Source of the DNA: Sulfurovum sp.
Lineage (GTDB): Bacteria > Campylobacterota > Campylobacteria > Campylobacterales > Sulfurovaceae
Direction of reading: 5' to 3'
Assembly: GCA_027068435.1 (NCBI GenBank)
Contig: JAMOTA010000037.1
Location: 48,589-112,588, forward strand
DNA: 64,000 bases
The position numbers and the translations under genes are program-made. How positions within the stretch are numbered: the first letter of the stretch is position 1; each line of letters starts with the position of its first letter. A model generated the notes under the pieces. It did no database searches. It saw only the letters and a list, made by a program, of their open reading frames with translations, and was not told the DNA's origin. Below, one piece after another: positions 56,501 to 64,000 of the stretch.

Positions 56501-57215
56501 GTATTTTCTTCCTCAGTGTATTTCTGTTTATGCCTAACACTTGCGAGAGTTGTAGTTGCGAACCATACTTTTTAAGCCCCGCCTTGATAAGAGGCTTTTC
56601 ATAAATACCCAAATACTCTTTGTAGGCATTGTTTCCATCTAAATGTTTTAAAAGGTAGTTATATATCGCTTGTTCTATATTGTATTCATCCATAGAGTGC
56701 TTGATTAAGTGTTCATAGACAGACTTTTTAATGGTTTTGTTATTCTCTTGTAGGTTTATATGTATATCATGTACATTTACGACTTGGTCTTCTAAGATAA
56801 GATTTAACTTTGCCTCTTTTAGAAAAATGTTTATCATATGTAGTACATCTTGTGGACGCTCTTTTAGTAGAGGCATCGTATAGATAAAAGCAAAGATATT
56901 ATCTATAATCTGTCTGTTACCGACGTAGTTTGCTGTAGCTATAATACGTTTATTATCTAACTCAAGTGACTCTTGGTTTGTAAGCTTTTCAAAATCAGTG
57001 ATGATTATCTCATCACACTCTTTTAATGTCTCTACTACGGCTTCTTGGTCGTTACCTGAGACTATGGGTGCATGAGGAAATAAAGAACGTGCCAAGGTCT
57101 TCTTCCCTGTATGAGGTTCTCCTATAATGATAGAGGAGACAAAAAGGGTTTTAGTAAGGTTAAACCCTTTAATGATACTCTGGACTGCTTCTGAGGTGGT
57201 GAAAAATGATTCCAT
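56481..57215 (-). CDS. Reduced NtrC-like regulator (AAA part plus Fis-type HTH)
   Basis: A 244-residue protein. The start has a Walker A-like GEPHTGKKTLARSLF, then IIITDFEKLTNQESLELDNKRIIATANY, resembling the AAA+ module of sigma54 activators. LLKERPQDVLHMINIFLKEA matches the RxxD region. The GAFTGA loop that touches sigma54 is absent, and there is no receiver domain. The C-terminus GSQLQLSQVLGINRNTLRKKI is a Fis-type HTH. It may act as a repressor or simple activator. An inverted repeat lies just upstream of its own start. Confidence 0.75.
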   Translation of the reverse strand: MESFFTTSEAVQSIIKGFNLTKTLFVSSIIIGEPHTGKKTLARSLFPHAPIVSGNDQEAVVETLKECDEIIITDFEKLTNQESLELDNKRIIATANYVGNRQIIDNIFAFIYTMPLLKERPQDVLHMINIFLKEAKLNLILEDQVVNVHDIHINLQENNKTIKKSVYEHLIKHSMDEYNIEQAIYNYLLKHLDGNNAYKEYLGIYEKPLIKAGLKKYGSQLQLSQVLGINRNTLRKKIHEHNID

Positions 57216-57230
57216 AATTTTCTTTTCATT

Positions 57231-57247
57231 TGATTAATATTTAATCA
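57231..57247 (-). promoter_or_regulatory. Inverted repeat TGATTAA-N3-TTAATCA (shared operator candidate, site 3)
   Basis: TGATTAA-TAT-TTAATCA lies 16-32 bases before the ATG of the NtrC-like regulator, close to where polymerase or ribosomes would bind. It is the same core as the two sites before the amt genes. The position suits autorepression. Confidence 0.65.
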
Positions 57248-57370
57248 TAACATACTTTTCTAAAATTTACAGATAAACAATAGTTATTTCATTGTAGAAT
57301 AACTTTATACATATTATGAATATAAATTCTAATACTGTTACGAACTAATAAATTAAATCAAAGAGTAAAT

Positions 57371-57688
57371 ATGACCCTAGAAGAATTACAAACAATAGTA
57401 AAAACAGAAGTAGGAGTACTCCTATATTTCTCTGGTGAAAACTGCAATGTATGCCATGCATTAAGACCTAAATTTAAAGAAGTGTTCGACAAGGAGTTCC
57501 CACAACTAAAGCAGATATATTTGAACGCACACGAAAATGCAGAAATCTCTGCACACTACCAAGTATTCTCTGTACCTACCATGATAGTATTTATGGATGG
57601 AAGAGAGTTTGCTAGAGAGGGACGTTCTGTAAGTTTATACCAATTAACCGAAAAATTAAAACGTCCTTATGAGATGATGGTAGAGTAG
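57371..57688 (+). CDS. Thioredoxin-like protein (CNVC)
   Basis: A 105-residue thioredoxin fold with FSGENCNVCHALRPKF (CNVC active site) and cis-Pro in SVPTMIVF. No signal peptide. It is distinct from the CYSC protein at 31186. Its upstream region (57248-57370) has AT-rich sequence but no clear promoter. It ends 50 bases before a lipoprotein gene. Confidence 0.9.
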   Translation: MTLEELQTIVKTEVGVLLYFSGENCNVCHALRPKFKEVFDKEFPQLKQIYLNAHENAEISAHYQVFSVPTMIVFMDGREFAREGRSVSLYQLTEKLKRPYEMMVE

Positions 57689-57738
57689 GGTATAATTTTA
57701 ATAGTAAAAATAGATTTATACTTTTAAAGGAGAGTCAA

Positions 57739-60240
57739 ATGAGATATACAAAAATACTCTATATAGTTGTAGCTATGCTAATAGCAGGTTGTGGTGGTGG
57801 GGCAGATACATCTACAGATACTAACAGAGATACACCTACAGATACACCTACAGACTAAAATGTAAATGCTCCTACTGATATAGCAAGTCTATTGGTGGCT
57901 ACAGAAACAGCTATAGACAAGCTAGAAAACTACACACCATCAGGTACTTACAGCTATGGCAAAGAGTTTTTTGTGAGTCCTACAGGAGATGATAGTGCCT
58001 CAGGAACGATAGATTCTCCACTAGCTTCACTAAAAGGTGCTAGAGATGCAGTAAGAACTTACAAAACGGCTAATGGACTTCCAAGTGGTGGGATTGTTGT
58101 ATGGTTTAGAGCTGGAGAATATTCATCATTAGAGAGTCTAGATTTTGAGCTTGAAGACTCAGGAGCGAGTGGTAAACCTATAGCCTACCGTGGGTACAAA
58201 GATGAGAAAGTAAGAATTATGGGAGCGGTATCTATAGACTCTAGTTGGTTTACTCATGTAAATAGTAGTGATGCTCTCTGGAGCCGATTGGATACTACGG
58301 CTAGAGATCACATCATGGTAGTAAACCTCAAAGATCACGGTATTACAAATTTAGGTGAGCTTGGAGAATATCACTATGCATCCAATACACCTCTAGAGCT
58401 ATTTGATGATACAGAGGCAATGACTATCGCTAGATGGCCAAACAAAGATGAGACTACCAAAATACCATACTATACTGATGATAAAGTGATAATATATGGA
58501 GAGAATCTCAGCCCAAATGTAAGTGGAAGCTATACTAAAGTGACAGGAGTAGGTGAAGATGAGGAGTACTATAGCTATGCATCATTTAAAAAAGATGCTT
58601 TAGTAGATGGTAAACAGTACTATATAAGACATTACAAAGCTCAGAGTGATGGAGTCAGACGTACATGGGCTATTACAGATACAGACTATCAGCATGCAGC
58701 ATTTGAATACTCAGGTACAGGATACAGTATTCCTAGGGATTTTACAAGCCACTCTAGTACTGCTAGTGGTATTCCTATGACTGTAGAGTTTACAGATAAG
58801 CAGTTTGGATTTGCCTTTATGCGAAGAGGACTTAGTAATAAAAGGTTTGAGTATGTAGGCGATAGACCTAGTAGGTGGCTAAATACAGGAGATATATGGA
58901 TTAATAGTATGTTTTACTATGCATGGAGGAATGGGCACTATCCTTTAGAATCTATAGACACTGCAAATAGCACTATTACAATGAAATATGATGATGATTT
59001 AGCCATACAACAAAAAGAGATTAAAAGACCTTACTTTGTCTATAATGTCTTAGAGGAGCTTAATCAAGCAGGAGAGTATTATGTAGATAAAGATAGTTTC
59101 AAGCTCTACTACTATCCACAGAGAGATTTGGCTAGTAGCAAGCTTTATGCATCTATGACAGACGACTACCTTATTAAATTTGATGGTGCATCATATGTAG
59201 AGTTCCATGATATGGCACTAGAGATGAGCAGGCAAGATATTGTACGGTTTGTCTCTGGTAGTTATAATACCCTACACCATATGAGATTGAGACTAAGTGG
59301 ACGAAATTTGGTCTATTTTGAAGAAAAAGCATCACATAGTGGTGTAGAGTACTCTATTCTTACTAGCTCAGGAGAGAGAGGTGTAAGTCTGGATGGTGGT
59401 GACCTATATACACTAACAGCAGGTGAGAACTTCATCAGCAATAACCATATCATAGGTGACAATAGGTGGAGTTGGGCATCACATAGTGCAGCTATTAGCA
59501 TTAATGGTGTGGGTAATATTGTAGAGCATAATGATATTCATGGATACAAATATCAAGCTATCTATTTCAATGGAAATAACTGTTCTATCTCTTATAATAA
59601 TATTTATGATGTACTCAAATATACAGAGGATGCTGGTGCTATTTATGGTGGTAGAAATTGGCATCATAGAGGCAATAAGATAAACTATAACTTTATCCAT
59701 GATATCAAAAATAACTATAGCCAACAGATACTAACAGGTATCTATTTTGATGCTACCCTTAGTGGTGAGGAGATAAGAGGAAATATCTTTTACAATATAG
59801 ATGGCAAAGGAATGTTACAATCAGGAGGTAGAGATAATACTATCGAGAATAATCTATTTGTACGTGTGGCTACACCATTCATGAGTATGAACTATGGTAT
59901 TATCGCATATAGTGAAACTCCAGGAGACTCATTCAATATGCTAGAGAGGGCTTTGAAGTATGACTATACACATGGCATATATGCTACCACATATCCCAAG
60001 CTAGCAGCGATACCACCACTATGGGATAGTATCATAGGTACACATTGGCAACTTCCAGAAGGGAATAGCTTCAGATTTAACGCAGGAGAAGATAATCTAC
60101 GATGGGCACTCAATGGTAGAATAAGATCAGGAACAATAGATATGGAGGTGTATGAGCATGCTCAAATGGAACCAATATCCCAAGAGAGTAGCGACTTTAA
60201 ACCTCTCCCTTACCCAGAGATAGGAATACAAATACCATAA
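57739..60240 (+). pseudogene. Beta-helix lipoprotein gene split by an in-frame TAA
   Basis: The ATG at 57739 (behind AAAGGAGAG) opens MRYTKILYIVVAMLIAGCGG, a lipoprotein signal with lipobox IAGC. Threonine/aspartate repeats follow, and then TAA at 57856-57858. The same frame continues without a break for 793 codons (57859-60240). The large part begins EFFVSPTGDDSASGTIDSPL and ends as a right-handed parallel beta-helix with repeated short motifs (DAGAIYGGRNW, GGRDNTIENNLFV), similar to GH141/GH120-type polysaccharide enzymes as I recall them. An internal GTG at 57892 would give a product without a signal. Hence it is probably a recent nonsense mutation, or a sequence error. Confidence 0.8.
57829..57852 (+). 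repeat. Two identical 12-base repeats (GATACACCTACA)
   Basis: Two perfect copies encode Asp-Thr-Pro-Thr twice, just before the premature TAA. Slippage here would not shift the frame but marks a mutable linker. Confidence 0.8.
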
Positions 60241-60325
60241 AATATAAATAGTGGTCATTATAGATACTGAAAAAAGTATACTTTTTGGCTACTCCTAATT
60301 TACCACCATATCTAAATTAACCTAA

Positions 60326-60703
60326 TCACTTCTTCGTAACAATAGAGATATTTTCAAACCCTTTTGTTTTTAAAATGTCTATGATGTTGACAAAGTACTG
60401 AAACTCTGAGCTGTTGTCCATGCGTAGTGAGATGTGGTCTTCTTTGGGGTTTAGCTCTTGAAGTCTTGCTTCTATGAGTTCAAGTGAAAGTGTCTCTTTG
60501 CCATAGGAGTACACTCCCTCTTTCGTAATAGCTATCTGAATGTTCTTTTTGTCTTCTTTCTTTTTACTCTTTGCTGTTGGTAGGTTAACCTGTATAGTTT
60601 GGTTTGTTACAAACGTAGCAGTAGCTAAGACGATAACTAGAAGTACAAGAACTATATCGATGAATGGTACGACATTCATCTTGTCAAAGCGTTCACGTCT
60701 CAT
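60326..60703 (-). CDS. exbD: ExbD/TolR-family protein
   Basis: A 125-residue protein with one N-terminal membrane segment (VVPFIDIVLVLLVIVLATATFV), the Asp in FIDIVLVLL being the proton-carrying residue, and a periplasmic domain (SFEFQYFVNII-like end). With ExbB it powers TonB-dependent import. Its ATG overlaps the exbB stop by 4 bases. A small AT palindrome (AAAAAGTA-TACTTTTT) lies at 60271-60286. Confidence 0.92.
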   Translation of the reverse strand: MRRERFDKMNVVPFIDIVLVLLVIVLATATFVTNQTIQVNLPTAKSKKKEDKKNIQIAITKEGVYSYGKETLSLELIEARLQELNPKEDHISLRMDNSSEFQYFVNIIDILKTKGFENISIVTKK

Positions 60704-61173
60704 GAAGTTTTTTCATCCTGTGCTATTTCCCATTTAGCTAGCATGACATCTACCTTTACTAAAAGAGCATTGTAGATAACCGTTGCAGGTATAGCTACAA
60801 AGAGTCCAGCAGCTGTGGCTTTCAGTGCTAGTGCTAAGTGTTTCATCACTTCACCAGGGTTGATAGTATCTTGCTGATCTCCTATAATGTAAAAGGTAAT
60901 GATAATAGCTAGTACTGTTCCAAGTAATCCAATGTAGGGTGCATTAGAACCTATGGATGCGATGGTGGCTAAGCGTTTGGAGATGTCTAGCTCTAGGGCA
61001 GTTTTGTTGGTGTAGTCTGAAAGTTTTAACCCTCTGTAAAAAAGCATTCTCTCTATGCTAAATGCAAAAGTTATGAAACTGAGAAATACCAGTAACCCAA
61101 TAATTCCATAATCAATGAGGTCTTTTATCTGTTCTATCGGCACTTTATAGTCCTTATTTTTTTCTTTTTGCAT
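60700..61173 (-). CDS. exbB: ExbB/TolQ/MotA-type proton channel
   Basis: A 157-residue protein with three membrane segments (IIGLLVFLSFITFAFSIERML; SNAPYIGLLGTVLAIIITFYII; GLFVAIPATVIYNALL). The second includes the channel motif GLLGTV and the third the APPATxIYN-like part. It is the short ExbB type. It is first of exbB-exbD; no tonB gene lies next to it. Confidence 0.93.
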   Translation of the reverse strand: MQKEKNKDYKVPIEQIKDLIDYGIIGLLVFLSFITFAFSIERMLFYRGLKLSDYTNKTALELDISKRLATIASIGSNAPYIGLLGTVLAIIITFYIIGDQQDTINPGEVMKHLALALKATAAGLFVAIPATVIYNALLVKVDVMLAKWEIAQDEKTS

Positions 61174-61341
61174 TATATTAAAAGTAAGTTAAGAGGGGGT
61201 TAAGTGCTAAAAAGCCAAATAAGCCATTTTAAACTAAATATTATGTTAATCATTTTAGTTAAAAAGTAGTAAAAACCTATTTTAAGATACCTAGCAGGGC
61301 TTTTAAGACGTTTTAAGGTGCTTTATTTAAAATGCTTTAGA

Positions 61342-61347
61342 TATAAT
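61342..61347 (+). promoter_or_regulatory. -10 box (TATAAT) of gyrA
   Basis: TATAAT lies 27 bases before the gyrA ATG, with T-rich tracts upstream. The 200-base gap between exbB and gyrA otherwise shows no gene. AGGGAG serves as ribosome site. Confidence 0.5.
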
Positions 61348-61374
61348 AAAGCAATTTTACAATAGGGAGTCTTA

Positions 61375-63873
61375 ATGAGCGATTTGTTTGAAGAGAGTCA
61401 AAATATCAGTGAGGTATTAATAGAAGATAGCATGAAAGCTAGCTATCTTGACTATTCTATGTCTGTTATCGTGGGTAGGGCGTTGCCTGATGCACGTGAT
61501 GGGTTAAAACCTGTACATAGAAGAATCCTCTATGCGATGAATGATTTACATCTTTCACATAGAAGTCCATATAAAAAATCTGCACGTATCGTCGGTGATG
61601 TTATCGGTAAGTATCACCCACATGGTGACAACTCGGTTTACGATGCGTTGGTACGTATGGCACAAGATTTTTCACTAAGAGCACCACTTATAGATGGTCA
61701 AGGAAACTTCGGTTCAGTCGATGGTGATAACGCAGCTGCGATGAGATATACCGAAGCACGTATGACTAAAATAGCTGAAGAGCTTTTAAATGACTTAGAT
61801 AAAGATACTGTAGATTTTACACCAAACTACGATGACTCTATGACAGAACCCGATGTACTTCCTTCACGTGTTCCAAACTTACTACTTAATGGTTCAAGTG
61901 GAATTGCTGTTGGTATGGCAACGAACATCCCTCCTCATAGACTTGATGAGCTTATAGAAGCACTTATCTTACGTATAGATAATCCGCTCTCTACTATTGA
62001 AGATGTGATGAAAATTGTTCATGGACCTGACTTTCCAACAGGTGGTATTATCTTTGGTCGTAAAGGTATTACCGATGCTTACACTACAGGGCGTGGGCGT
62101 ATCAAGGTACGTGCAAAAACGCACATAGAAGAGACGAAGAACAAAGAGATTATTATTATCGATGAGCTTCCTTTTCAAGTCAATAAAGCAAGACTTATAG
62201 AAAATATCGCACATCTTGTACGTGACAAACAAGTAGAAGGTATCTCTGAGATACGTGATGAGTCTGACCGTGATGGTATGCGTGTGGTTATAGAGCTTAA
62301 GCGTGACGCGATGAGTGAGATAGTACTTAACAACCTTTTTAAGAGTACACAGATGCAAGTGACTTTTGGTATTATCATGCTTGCTATTGTTAACAAAGAG
62401 CCAAAGGTGTTTAAGCTTCTTGAACTCTTTGACCTCTTCCTTAACCACAGAAAAACAGTTGTAATTAGAAGAACTATTTTTGACCTTGAGAAAGCAAGAG
62501 CTAGAGCCCATATTTTAGAGGGGCTTAAAATTGCCATAGACAACATAGATGAAGTGATAAAAATCGTCCGTGCTTCTTCAGATGACTCTGAAGCTAGAGA
62601 AGGGTTAATAAGCCGTTTTAAACTATCTGAAATCCAAGCAAAAGCTATTTTGGAGATGAGACTAGGTCGTCTTACAGGTCTTCAAATAGAGAAAATCGAA
62701 AGCGAATTAGCTGAACTTCTTGCACTTATAGCAGAACTAGAAGCTATCTTGAAGAGTGAAGAGAAGATAAATGAAATCATCAGAGAAGAGTTAGTAGAGA
62801 TTGGTGATAAATATACTACCCCTCGTCTTACTGAAATCATAGATGACTATGATGATATAGATATAGAAGACCTTATCCCTAATGAGCCGATGGTTGTAAC
62901 GATTACACACCGTGGTTACATTAAACGTGTTCCAGTGAAACAGTATGAAAAACAGCATCGTGGTGGTAAGGGTAAAACAGCAGTAACTACTTATGATGAT
63001 GACTTTATAGAGAGTTTCTTTACCTCTAATACACATGATACCTTAATGTTTGTAACCGACCGTGGACAGCTCTACTGGCTCAAAGTGTATCGTATCCCTG
63101 AGGGTTCTCGTACAGCTAAAGGTAAAGCAGTAGTAAATCTTATCAATCTTCAAAAAGATGAAAAGATAATGGCTATTATCCCAACTACAGACTTTAATGA
63201 CGATAAAGGATTAGTATTCTTTACTAGAAAAGGTATAGTAAAACGTACAAACCTTTCAGAATACTCAAACATCAGAAGCAATGGTGTAAGAGCGATAAAC
63301 TTAGATGAAACAGATGAGATAGTAGAAGCTAAAATAGTACTACCAGATACAAAATGGCTCTTCTTAGCGACGAAAAAAGGTATCTGTATTAGGTTTAAAG
63401 TAGAAGATGCAAGAGAGATAGGACGTGTAGCACGTGGTGTTACAGCTATTAAGTTCAAGATAGAAGATGACTATGTTTGTGGTGCTATTACTATTCAAGA
63501 TGAAGATGATGAAATCTTGATGCTCTCTGAAAAAGGTCTTGGTAAACGTACAACAGCATCTGAGTACCGTGAACAAAACCGTGCAGGTAAAGGGGTTATC
63601 TCTATGAAGCTTACACCTAAAACAGGCGATGTGATAGGTGTAGTGATGGTAGAAGAAGATAAAGACTTGATGTGTTTAACCTCAGTGGGTAAAATGATAC
63701 GCGTTGACATGGAAACCATTCGTAAAGCAGGGCGTAACACCTCTGGAGTTAAAGTAGTAACTGTAGAGAAAAAAGATATTGTTGTGAGTATGGCAAAATG
63801 TCAAAAAGAAGAGAATCCAGAAGAAGAGACAGATACAACAAATAATGATAATAAAGAATTAGGATTAGAATAA
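61375..63873 (+). CDS. gyrA: DNA gyrase subunit A
   Basis: GyrA, 832 residues. The start [50 protein letters not shown], in part, is canonical; the catalytic Tyr is in [10 protein letters not shown]. The C-terminal beta-pinwheel has a GyrA-box HRGGKGK (after KQ) and [24 protein letters not shown] repeats. The quinolone-determining region reads [12 protein letters not shown], the Ser/Asp-type positions appearing as Asn-Ser-Val-Tyr-Asp. It ends one base before the asd start region. Confidence 0.98.
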   Translation: MSDLFEESQNISEVLIEDSMKASYLDYSMSVIVGRALPDARDGLKPVHRRILYAMNDLHLSHRSPYKKSARIVGDVIGKYHPHGDNSVYDALVRMAQDFSLRAPLIDGQGNFGSVDGDNAAAMRYTEARMTKIAEELLNDLDKDTVDFTPNYDDSMTEPDVLPSRVPNLLLNGSSGIAVGMATNIPPHRLDELIEALILRIDNPLSTIEDVMKIVHGPDFPTGGIIFGRKGITDAYTTGRGRIKVRAKTHIEETKNKEIIIIDELPFQVNKARLIENIAHLVRDKQVEGISEIRDESDRDGMRVVIELKRDAMSEIVLNNLFKSTQMQVTFGIIMLAIVNKEPKVFKLLELFDLFLNHRKTVVIRRTIFDLEKARARAHILEGLKIAIDNIDEVIKIVRASSDDSEAREGLISRFKLSEIQAKAILEMRLGRLTGLQIEKIESELAELLALIAELEAILKSEEKINEIIREELVEIGDKYTTPRLTEIIDDYDDIDIEDLIPNEPMVVTITHRGYIKRVPVKQYEKQHRGGKGKTAVTTYDDDFIESFFTSNTHDTLMFVTDRGQLYWLKVYRIPEGSRTAKGKAVVNLINLQKDEKIMAIIPTTDFNDDKGLVFFTRKGIVKRTNLSEYSNIRSNGVRAINLDETDEIVEAKIVLPDTKWLFLATKKGICIRFKVEDAREIGRVARGVTAIKFKIEDDYVCGAITIQDEDDEILMLSEKGLGKRTTASEYREQNRAGKGVISMKLTPKTGDVIGVVMVEEDKDLMCLTSVGKMIRVDMETIRKAGRNTSGVKVVTVEKKDIVVSMAKCQKEENPEEETDTTNNDNKELGLE

Positions 63874-63874
63874 C

Positions 63875-64000
63875 GTGAAAAAATTTAACATAGCAGTAGT
63901 GGGTGCATCAGGTGCCGTAGGTGAAGAGCTTTTTAGAGTCTTAGAAGAGGTAAAGTTTCCTATAGGAGAACTTCTTCCTTTAGCAAGTGCTAAGAGTGTA
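63875..64000 (+). CDS. asd: Aspartate-semialdehyde dehydrogenase, N-terminal part (cut by window end)
   Basis: From GTG at 63875 (behind AGGATTAGAA) the frame reads KKFNIAVVGASGAVGEEL, then LEEVKFPIGELLPLASAKS, the NADP-binding start of Asd. It makes aspartate semialdehyde for lysine, threonine and methionine synthesis and peptidoglycan. Only 42 codons are in the window. It lies one base behind the gyrA stop and is probably cotranscribed. Confidence 0.92.
   Translation, partial: MKKFNIAVVGASGAVGEELFRVLEEVKFPIGELLPLASAKSV

Noticed and set aside
57892..60240. Beta-helix protein as an independent gene starting at GTG 57892
   Set aside because: No ribosome site or signal peptide at this start, and the frame is open back to the TAA directly behind an in-frame lipoprotein leader. 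A split gene explains it better.
60271..60286. AT palindrome AAAAAGTA/TACTTTTT as an operator
   Set aside because: Low-complexity sequence between convergent genes; could form by chance.
61969..62511. Long reverse-strand open frames inside gyrA
   Set aside because: They are shadows of a strongly conserved gene, with no ribosome site and odd composition.

Overview
The window is about 64 kb of a low-G+C bacterial chromosome (roughly one third G+C by eye). It looks like a free-living member of the Campylobacterota, probably Sulfurovum/Sulfurimonas-like. The evidence is an eight-gene competence cluster in the order of the Campylobacter jejuni cts locus, grpE-dnaK separated from dnaJ, an rplI-hslV-hslU-era run, an HslV with the N-terminal leader Met-Phe-His-Ala, pdxJ-pdxA, and many promoters of the form TGC-TATAAT with no clear -35. 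The assignment is inferred from gene content; no search was run. No rRNA, tRNA, CRISPR array, insertion sequence or prophage was recognised, and no gap without a gene exceeds about 300 bases.

Layout. 1-5.7 kb: end of a hybrid histidine kinase, a DUF5718-like protein, dnaJ, a Dabb protein with recR, an Rrf2 regulator coupled to a DHH phosphoesterase, and rpsO. 5.8-9.4 kb: an Rpn-type nuclease gene, then grpE-dnaK with a clear promoter and terminator. 9.5-12.3 kb: a chorismate mutase domain protein facing a four-gene operon (DUF1538 membrane protein, P-II-like protein, CBS protein, and a 58-residue lipoprotein). 12.3-34.9 kb: mostly housekeeping and envelope genes, namely a YyaL-like protein, dsbD, a very large alpha-2-macroglobulin, tRNA or protein modification enzymes, TPR proteins, trpC, yqeY, pdxJA, thioredoxins, argG and an M3 peptidase.

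34.9-38.7 kb is an AT-rich accessory island. It holds a RelE/ParE-like toxin-antitoxin pair flanked by 38-bp direct repeats, a WYL regulator, a putative modified-DNA restriction enzyme with EVE-like and HNH domains, and three unrecognised small proteins. 38.8-42 kb: rplI-hslV-hslU-era. 42.1-50.7 kb: the competence/type II secretion-like cluster (PilMN-like, PilO-like, PilP-like, secretin, AAA ATPase, TPR, GspE, GspF). 50.8-52.3 kb: hemH and a YigZ protein.

52.3-57.2 kb is a nitrogen-acquisition locus with two ammonium transporter/P-II pairs. A PAS protein that looks like a kinase without its catalytic core lies upstream, with a reduced NtrC-like protein that has a Fis-type HTH. Three copies of one inverted repeat, TGATTAA-N3-TTAATCA, lie upstream of the regulator gene and of each transporter gene. 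This looks like a self-contained and unusual nitrogen-control circuit and is the most interesting regulatory find.

57.4-64 kb: a thioredoxin, a beta-helix lipoprotein gene broken by an in-frame TAA, exbB-exbD, gyrA, and the start of asd. Other points worth checking are the DUF1538/P-II/CBS/lipoprotein operon, two genes that look leaderless (bpt and a small unknown gene), and a 42-residue tail on ArgG.
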